NCBI RefSeq assembly: GCF_023091745.1
Contig: NC_068921.1
Location: 10,682,001 to 10,746,000 of the forward strand
Reading direction: 5' to 3'
Source of the DNA: Budorcas taxicolor
Lineage: Eukaryota > Chordata > Mammalia > Artiodactyla > Bovidae
Length of the DNA stretch: 64,000 bases
Part shown: one piece after another, positions 57,236 to 64,000 of the stretch
Position numbering within the stretch: the stretch's first letter is position 1
Layout: each line of letters begins with the position of its first letter
Program-made: the position numbers and the translations under genes
Notes under the pieces: generated by a model
What the model was told of the DNA's origin: nothing
What the model saw: the letters and a program-made list of their open reading frames with translations, nothing else
The model's database searches: none

Positions 57236-60200
57236 TACTACTGTAGTTCCCCCTAACTAAGGATCATATGTTCCAATACCCCTCGATGCCTGAAATCACA
57301 CAGAGTACTAAGTTTTTTGCTATACATACAGCCTCAGTTCAGTTCAGTTCAGTCGCTCAGTCGTGTCTGACTCTTTGTGACCCCATGGACTGCAGCACAC
57401 CAGGCCTCCCTGTCCATCACCAACTCCTGGAGTTTACTCAAACTCATGTCCATCCAGTCAGTGATGCCATCCAAACATCTCATCCTCTGTCGTCCCCTTC
57501 TCCTCCTGCCTTCAACCTTTCCCAGCATCAGGATCATTTCCAATGAGTCAGTTCTTTACATCAGGTGGCCAAAGTATTGGAGTTTCATCTTCAGCATCAG
57601 TCCTTCCAATGAATATTCAAGACTGATTTCCTTTAGGATGGACTGGTTGGATCTCCTGGCAGTTCAAGGGACTCTCAAGAGCTTTCTCCAACACCACAGT
57701 TCAAAAACATCAATTCTTCAGTGCTCAGCTTTCTTTACAGGCCAACTCTCACATCCATACATGACTCCTGGAAAAACCATAGCCTTGACTAGACAGACTT
57801 CTGTTGGTAAAGTAATGTCTCTTTTTTAATATGCTGTCCAACCTAGACAGCATAACTTTTCTTCCATAACTTTTCCTCATAACTTTTCTTCCAAGGAGCC
57901 AATGTCTTCTAATTTCATGGCTTCAGTCATCATCTGCAGTGATTTTGGAGCCCAAAAAATTAAAGTCTGTCACTTTTTCCCATCTATTTGCCATGAAGTG
58001 ATGGGACCAGATGCCATGATCTTCATTTTCTGAATGTTGAGCTTTAAGCCAACTTTTTCACTCTCCTCTTTCACTTTCATCAACAGACTCTTTAGTTCTT
58101 CTTCACTTTCTGCCAAAAGTGTGGTGTCATCTGTACATCTGAAGTTATTGATATTTCTCCCGGCAATCTTGATTCCAGCTTGTGTTTCTTCCAGTCCAGC
58201 GTTTCTCATGATGTACTCTGCATATAAGTTAAATAAGCAGGGTGACAATATACAGCCTTGATGTACTCCTTTCCTGATTTGGAACCAGACTGTGTTCCAT
58301 GTCCAGGTCTAACTGTTGCTTCCTGACCTGCATACAGATTTCTCAGGAGGCAGGTCAGGTGGTCTGGTATTCCCATCTCTTTCAGAATTTTCCACAGTTT
58401 GTTGTGATCCACGCAGTCAAATGCTTTGGCATAGTCAATAAAGCAGAAGTAGATGTTTTTCTGGAACTCTCGCTTTTTCAATGATCCAACAAATGTTGGC
58501 AATTTGATCTCTGGTTCTTCTACCTTTTCTAAATCGAGCTTGAACATCTGGAAGTTCATGGTTCACGTATTGCTGAAGAATGGTTCACGTATGGCTTGGA
58601 GAATTTTGAGCATTACTTTACTAGCATGTGAGATGAATGGAATTGTGCAGTAGTTTGAGCATTCTTCGGCGTTGCCTTTCTTTGGGATTGGAATGAAAAC
58701 TGACCTTTTCCAGCCCTGCGGCCACTGCTGAGTTTTCCAAATTTGCTGGCATATTGAATGCAGCACTTTTCACAGCATCAGCTTTTAGGATTTGAAATAG
58801 TTCAACTGGAATTCCATCACCTCCACTAGCTTTGTTTGTAGTGATGCTTTCTAAGGCCCACTTGACTTCACATTCCAAGATGTCTGGCTCTAGGTCAGTG
58901 ATCACACTATCATGATTATCTGGGTCATGAAGATCTTTTTGTACAGTTCTTCTGTGTATTCTTGCCACCTCTTCTTAATATCTTCTGCTCTGTTAGGGCC
59001 AGGGCCATATCATTTCTGTCCTTTATTGTGCCCATCTTTGCATGAAAATTTCCCTTGGTATCTCTAATTTTCTTGAAGAGATCTCTAGTCTTTCCCATTC
59101 TATTGTTTTCTTCTATTTCTTTGCACTATCCACTATCCACTATGCACTATCCACTATTTCTATCACTTTCCACTGATTACTGAGGAAGGCTTTCTTATCT
59201 CTCCTTTCTATTCTTCGGAACTCTGCATTCAAATGGATATATCTTTCCTTATCTCCTTTGCCTTTTGAAAACTACAGTCACAGAAAACTAACCAACCTGA
59301 TCACATGGACCATAGCTTTGTCTAACTCAATGAAATTATGAGCCATGCCATGTAGGGCCACCCAAGACGGACAGGTCACAGTGGAGAGTTCTGACAAAAT
59401 GTGGTCCACTGGAGAAGGGAATGGCAAGCCACTTCAGTATTCTTGCCTTGAGAACCCCATGAACAGTATGAAAAAGCAAAAAGATAGGACACTGAAAGAT
59501 GAACTCCCCAGGTCATTAGGTGCCCAATATGCTACTGGAGATCAGTGGAGAAATAACTCCAGAAAGAATGAAGGGATGGAGCCAAAGCAAAAACAACACC
59601 CAGTTGTGAATGTGACCAGTGATAGAAGCAAAGTCTGATTCTGTAAAGAGCAATATTGCATAGGAACCTGAAATGTTAGGTCCATAAATCAAAGCAAATT
59701 GGAGGTAATCAAACAGCAGATGGCAAGAGTGAACATCGATACTCTAGGAATCAGTGAACTAAGATGGACTGGAATGGGTGAATTTAATTCAGATGACCAT
59801 TGTATCTAGTACTGTGGGCAAGAATCCCTTAGAAGAAATGGAGTAGCCATCATAATCAACAAAAGAGTCCAAAATACAATACTTGGATGCAATCACAAAA
59901 ATGACAGAATGATCTCTATTCGCTTCCAAGGCAAACTATTCAATATCAAACCATTCAAGTTTATGCCCCGACCAGTAATGCTGAAGAAGCTGAAGCTGAA
60001 TGGTTCTATGAAGACCTACAAGACCTTCTAGAACTAACACCAAAAAAAGATGTCCTTTTCACTATAGGGGACTGGAATGCAAAAGTAGGAAATCAAGAAA
60101 TACTGGCATAGCAGGGAAATTTGGCCTTGGAGTATGAAGAGAAGGAAGCAGGGAAAAGGCTAATAGAGTTTTGCCAAGAGAACACACTGGTCATAGCAAA

Positions 60201-61500
60201 CACCCTCTTCCAACAAGAGAAGACTCTACACACGGACATCACCAGATGGTCAATACCAGAATCAGATTGATTATATTCTTTGCAGGCAAAGATGGAGAAG
60301 CTCTATACAGTCAGCAAAAACAAGACCAGGAGCTGACCATGGCTCAGATCATGAACCATGATTGCCAAATTCAGACTGGAATTGAAGAAAGTGGGGAAAA
60401 CCACTGGACCATTCAGGTATGACCTAAATCAAACCCCTTATGATTACACAGTGGAAGTAACAAATAGATTCAAGGGATTAGATCTGATAGACAGAGTGCC
60501 TGAAGAACTATGGAATGAGGTTCGTGACATTGTACAGGAGACAGTGATCAAGCCAATCCCCAAGAAAAAGCAATGCAAAAAGGCAAAATGGCTGTCTGAG
60601 GAGGGCTTACAAATAGCTACGAAAAGAAGAGAAGTGAAAGGCAAAGGAGAAAAGGAAAGATATACAGACAGCCTACGGGGTCACAAAGAGTTGGACACAA
60701 TTCAGCAACTAAACCACAGCATCACTTATCTGTGATCAGGTTTAACTTATAAATCAGGCATAGTAAGAGTCTAACAGCAATAATTAATAAAATATAACAA
60801 CTTTGACACCACCACAATAAAGGTTATGTGAATGCTATTTCTCTGTCCCTCCCTTTCCTTCTCCTCCCCCATCTAAATATCTTACTGTACAAATTCAATG
60901 CGTTTTCCATGCTCACTAAGCATTTCTCATGCATTGTAGCCATAGCTTTTGCAATTTGAGGCACAAGAGCAAAACTAGCACAAATTTCTTTTTCTTTTTT
61001 CACAACTTTATGGATAGAAAATGTATTAATCCCGTAGATGTTAGCAACCTCAGCATACAATTGTGGGGGGTTTTTTTCTTATTAAGTGGGGCATCTTTCA
61101 CCTTGCCACTTAAAGGAAGCGCATTGTGGCTTCTCTTTCACATATTCAAATTGCCAGCATCACTACTCTGGCAGTTTGGAACCATTATTAAGTAAAATAA
61201 GGGTTGCCTGAACACAGCACTGTGAGACCGAGGACAGTCTATCTGATAACACGGTGGCTTCTAGATGACTCAGGGGCAGGATACAATAGACAGAGGATGA
61301 TTCTCGTCCCAGGTGGGAGGGAGCAGAATGGCACAAGATTTTATTATCTTACTCAGAACAGCATGAAGTTGGGAAAAAAAAAAAACTAGGGAGTGTTTAT
61401 TTCTGGAATTTTCTATTTAATATTTTCAGACCTCAGTTGACCGTAAGTAACTGAAACCAGGTGTAACCACAGGTGATGTGGGCAGGGGGACTATGTACGA
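57236..61500 (+). mobile_element. Tigger/MER2-like DNA transposon, split by BovB composite
   Basis: Left part 57236-57327 ('ccctaactaaggatcatatg', 'cctgaaatcacacagagtac', 'tttttgctatacatac') and right part 60725-61500 ('aaatcaggcatagtaagagt', 'ttgccagcatcactactctg', 'agttgaccgtaagtaactga') together give one MER2/Tigger-like element. The BovB block lies between them. Confidence 0.72.
57328..60724. mobile_element. BovB composite: 3' half minus strand, 5' half plus strand
   Basis: 57337-59258 reads on the minus strand as the BovB 3' half (RT to the 'cagttcagttcagtcgctca' end). 59271-60665 reads on the plus strand as the 5' UTR plus AP-endonuclease domain ('NNQSKLEV' region, 'ISELRWTGMGEFNS', 'LRRNGVAIIINKRVQN') up to the 'KGEKERYT' point, exactly where the other half begins. 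A further ~50 bp BovB/Bov-A-like 3' tail ends the block at 60715. Near-matching flanks ACAGCCTCA (57328-57336) and ACAGCATCA (60716-60724) may be a target-site duplication. The protein is broken by many stops. Confidence 0.88.
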
Positions 61501-61574
61501 TAAATCACGTTAAACGAGTGCTTTTCTTGAACACTGGTGAAATGCTTGACAACAGTTGTTTTGTCATATGGTGC

Positions 61575-62445
61575 TATTTTATTCCTAGCTACTGGGCGTA
61601 TACCCTGTGTGTGTTAGTCGCTCAGTCTCGTCCGACTCTTTGCAACCCCATGGACTGTAGCCCACCAGGCTTCTCTGTGGGATTCTCCAGGCAAGAATAC
61701 TGGAGTGGATTGTCATTCCCTTCTCCAGAGAATCTTCCCGACCCAGGGGTCGAACCCTGGTCTCCTGCATTGCAGGCAGATTCTTTACTGTTTGAGCTAC
61801 AGGGAAGTCTCTAAAGAACCCATAATTGAAATAGACACGTGCACTTCAGTGTTGACTGAAGCACTATTTACAGTTGCTAGGACACGGAAGCAACCTAAAT
61901 ATCCATCGACAGATGAATGGATCAAGAATCTGTGGTACGGATACGCAGTGGAATGTTACTCATCTGTGAAAGAATGCATTTGAGTCCATTCTAATGAAGT
62001 GGATGAACCTAGAGCCTATTATACAGAGTGAAGTAAGTCAGAAACAGAAAAGCAAATATCATATATCAATGCATATATATGGAATCTAGAGAGATGGCAC
62101 TGATGGACCTGCTCGCAGGGCAGCAGTGGAGACGCAGACACAAAGAGCAGACTTGTGGACCCCGTGGGGGAAGGAGAGGGTGGGACGAGCTGAGAGACTA
62201 GCATGCAAACCTATCTGTTACCATACGCAAAATAGATGACCAGTGGGAATTTGCTCTATGACACAGGGAGCCCGAAGCCAGTGCTCCATGACAACCTACA
62301 CAGGTGGGAGGCGGAGGGAAGAGGGAGGGGGGTTCAAGCGGGAGCGGACCTGTGTACACCTATGGCTGATTCATGTCGATGCATGGCAGAAACCAACGCA
62401 ATATTGTAAAGCAATTACCCTCCAATTAAAAATAAATAATTTTTT
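61575..62445 (+). mobile_element. L1 3' end, interrupted by a SINE
   Basis: 'ctactgggcgtatacc', then after the SINE 'gcactatttacagttgctag', 'ccatcgacagatgaatggat', 'tacagagtgaagtaagtcag' and 3' UTR 'ctgattcatgtcgatgcatg', 'aatattgtaaagcaattacc'. Similar to the young L1 at 18098. Confidence 0.92.
61606..61811 (-). mobile_element. Bov-tA SINE inside L1
   Basis: 'gtgtgtgttagtcgctcagt', 'gtagcccaccaggcttctct' and 'ggtcgaaccctggtctcctg'. Lacks the 'gtccatg' body bases near 61676. Confidence 0.94.
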
Positions 62446-62640
62446 TAAAGTGTTAAAAAATAAAGGATTGTTTTATTGGAAGCTTTAAACCATGATCGGG
62501 CGCAATATTTGCCAAATAAATGATCAAGGCAATATGATATGGTACACAACTTCTGCCTACCTCAAAACACAGCCGGTAGCAGAATGAATTAAAGAGAGAC
62601 AGGAAGCAAGAAGATCACCATAGCTGCGTCTGCAGTCTAC

Positions 62641-62658
62641 GTGGTGGTGGTGGTGTGG
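62641..62658. repeat. Short (GTG)n microsatellite
   Basis: 'gtggtggtggtggtgtggt' directly beside the tail of the next SINE. Confidence 0.75.
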
Positions 62659-62670
62659 TCACTAAGTGCA

Positions 62671-62850
62671 TCGTGCTAAGTTGCCTCAGTTGTGTCTGAC
62701 TCTTTGTGACCCCATGGACTGTAGCCTGCCAGACTTCTCTGTCCATGGGATTCTCCAGGCAAGAATACTGGAGTGAGTTGCCATTCCCTACTCCAGGGGA
62801 TCTTCCTGATCCAGGGATCAAACCCACATCTCCTGAGACTCCTGCATTGA
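62671..62850 (-). mobile_element. Bov-tA SINE, head truncated
   Basis: 'gtgctaagttgcctcagttg', 'ctgtagcctgccagacttct', 'gatccagggatcaaacccac', then 'tctcctgagactcctgcatt' with a small duplication; the A-box side is missing. Confidence 0.92.
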
Positions 62851-63359
62851 CTCTCAAATATTGAGGAATATACTATTCCCAAATAGAGCTCCTAAAGGTC
62901 CCTGCTACATCCCAGCTGAATGACCACATACAAAAGACTTTATCTCTACAAACCTCTATGTCTTTAGAGAGAAATGCTTGCTTTGAGGGATTGCCCTGAG
63001 ACTTAAGTAAGAAAATGTGGAAAGAGCAAAAAACCCAGTGCCTACCATTTTGCAGGGTTTCAAAAGACAACTGAATCCTTTGTTATAGGCACTGCATATC
63101 ACACTAAGATTTATTTACTTAAAGGTATATTTCTTACCTCCAGTTATGATTCCTTCCAGGTATTAATTGTGTCTTCATCAAATTTGTGTTCCAGTGCCCA
63201 GTCCCTTGCTGAGCACATGAGAGGGACTCATGAATATTTTGAAACAGTTGTAAAGGTCCCATCACCCAAGAATGCATAATTCTTATCACATTATATCATC
63301 TGAATTCTAAACCGGAAGACTGGAATTCTGCAAAAAAGCACCACTTATTAAATAATATG
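62851..63359. other. Non-coding sequence
   Basis: Nothing recognised. Confidence 0.5.
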
Positions 63360-63590
63360 GGCTTCCCAGGTGGCGCCAGTGGTAAAGAACCTGCTTGCCA
63401 AATACAGGAGACATAAGAGACGTGGGTTCAATCCCTCGGTCTGGAAGATCCTCTGGAGGAGGGCATGGCAACCCACTCCAGTACTCTTGCCTAGATAATC
63501 CCATCAACAGAGGAGCCTGATGGGTTACAGTCCATAGCATCACAAAGAGTCTGACACAAGTGAAGTGGCTTAGCATGCACACACGCATTG
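63360..63590 (+). mobile_element. Bov-tA SINE
   Basis: 'ggcttcccaggtggcgccag' head, 'ggttcaatccctcggtctgg' B box, 'gtactcttgcctagataatc' body, 'agtgaagtggcttagcatgc' tail. Confidence 0.95.
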
Positions 63591-64000
63591 ACTAATATAC
63601 AAGACTCAGTGCAACCACATAGAACAAAACTGGTTTTTTGAGTCAGTTTCAATACTGACCTATCAGCACACGTTGGACATTCATTGTTTTTGCCTGCTCA
63701 GCATCCAGTCTTCTTTGAGAAACTACCTCTTCGCTAAATCAGTCCATGTGAATAGGGTACGATAGATGCCCCTACCCTTGGTGCTAGGATGGCCACGTGA
63801 CCCACATTTAGCCAAATTAAAATATCCCATCCTCCCAGCTGCAGAGATTGACTCAAGTAAATGCATTTTTCCCAACTCAGGCCAACGAAGGCCATTGAGT
63901 ATCAGCTCCAGGACTGTAGAAACAGTTACTAAGAAAGGCGCTTTCTCCTCTGAAGTTGCTAAAATGTAAACTGGATGTGAGCCACCAGGTTGGGAGTGTT
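63591..64000. other. Non-coding sequence
   Basis: Nothing recognised with confidence; 'aggatggccacgtgacccac' may belong to an old mammalian repeat. Confidence 0.45.

Noticed and set aside
59107..59160. Satellite array ('cactatc' repeats)
   Set aside because: Only four or five imperfect units within the BovB 3' half; too short and irregular to be a satellite.
1..64000. CRISPR array, operons, integrons or phage genes
   Set aside because: The repeats are dispersed mammalian retroelements; there is no regularly spaced direct repeat array and no prokaryotic gene organisation.

Overview
The window is nuclear DNA from a ruminant (a pecoran such as cattle, sheep or goat). The evidence is the repeat content: more than two dozen tRNA-headed Bov-tA SINEs and Bov-A/Bov-A2 SINEs, about ten fragments of the RTE-type LINE BovB, several CHR-type SINEs with a 'ccctggtggtccagtggttaag' type head, ruminant L1 3' ends and a mariner-derived MITE. 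There are no bacterial-style genes, operons, CRISPR arrays or authentic tRNA/rRNA genes. Almost every open frame in the window is a chance frame inside a SINE or a decayed LINE. Family names for repeats are from memory of consensus sequences, not from a database search.

Layout. 1-9.1 kb: mostly single-copy sequence with a few SINEs, a nested ancient repeat/MaLR LTR (2.8-3.7 kb) and an orphan CpG-island-like block (7.14-8.10 kb). 9.1-19.2 kb: SINEs, a Tigger/MER2-like DNA transposon and several L1 3' ends, including a young L1 inside an old one with a clean 17-bp target-site duplication. 19-31 kb: SINEs, a BovB fragment with the reverse-transcriptase YADD motif, an unidentified 152-codon frame, old L1 pieces, and a striking ~278-bp inverted repeat at 27.2-27.45 kb. 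31-45 kb: SINEs, MIRs, small BovB 3' ends, a mariner MITE and repeat-poor stretches. 45.4-48.2 kb: three abutting BovB pieces in +/-/+ order. 49.3-51.75 kb: the only gene-derived locus, a GC-rich PCDH8-like protocadherin pseudogene on the minus strand. 52.3-55.8 kb: repeat-poor single-copy DNA. 57.3-60.7 kb: a nearly full-content BovB composite, 5' half and 3' half in opposite orientation, inside a Tigger/MER2-like element. 61.6-64 kb: L1 and SINEs.

The main biological content is the PCDH8-like copy. Its middle (about 440 codons, cadherin repeats EC1 to EC5) is open and looks almost identical to PCDH8 as I remember it, whereas both ends are strongly diverged and carry three in-frame stops, an internal deletion/frameshift and further frame changes. 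This mosaic suggests an old duplicate whose core was overwritten by gene conversion from the functional PCDH8. I found no convincing new functional system; the most unusual structures are this mosaic pseudogene, the 27.2-kb hairpin, the orphan CpG-rich block, and the two inverted BovB composites.
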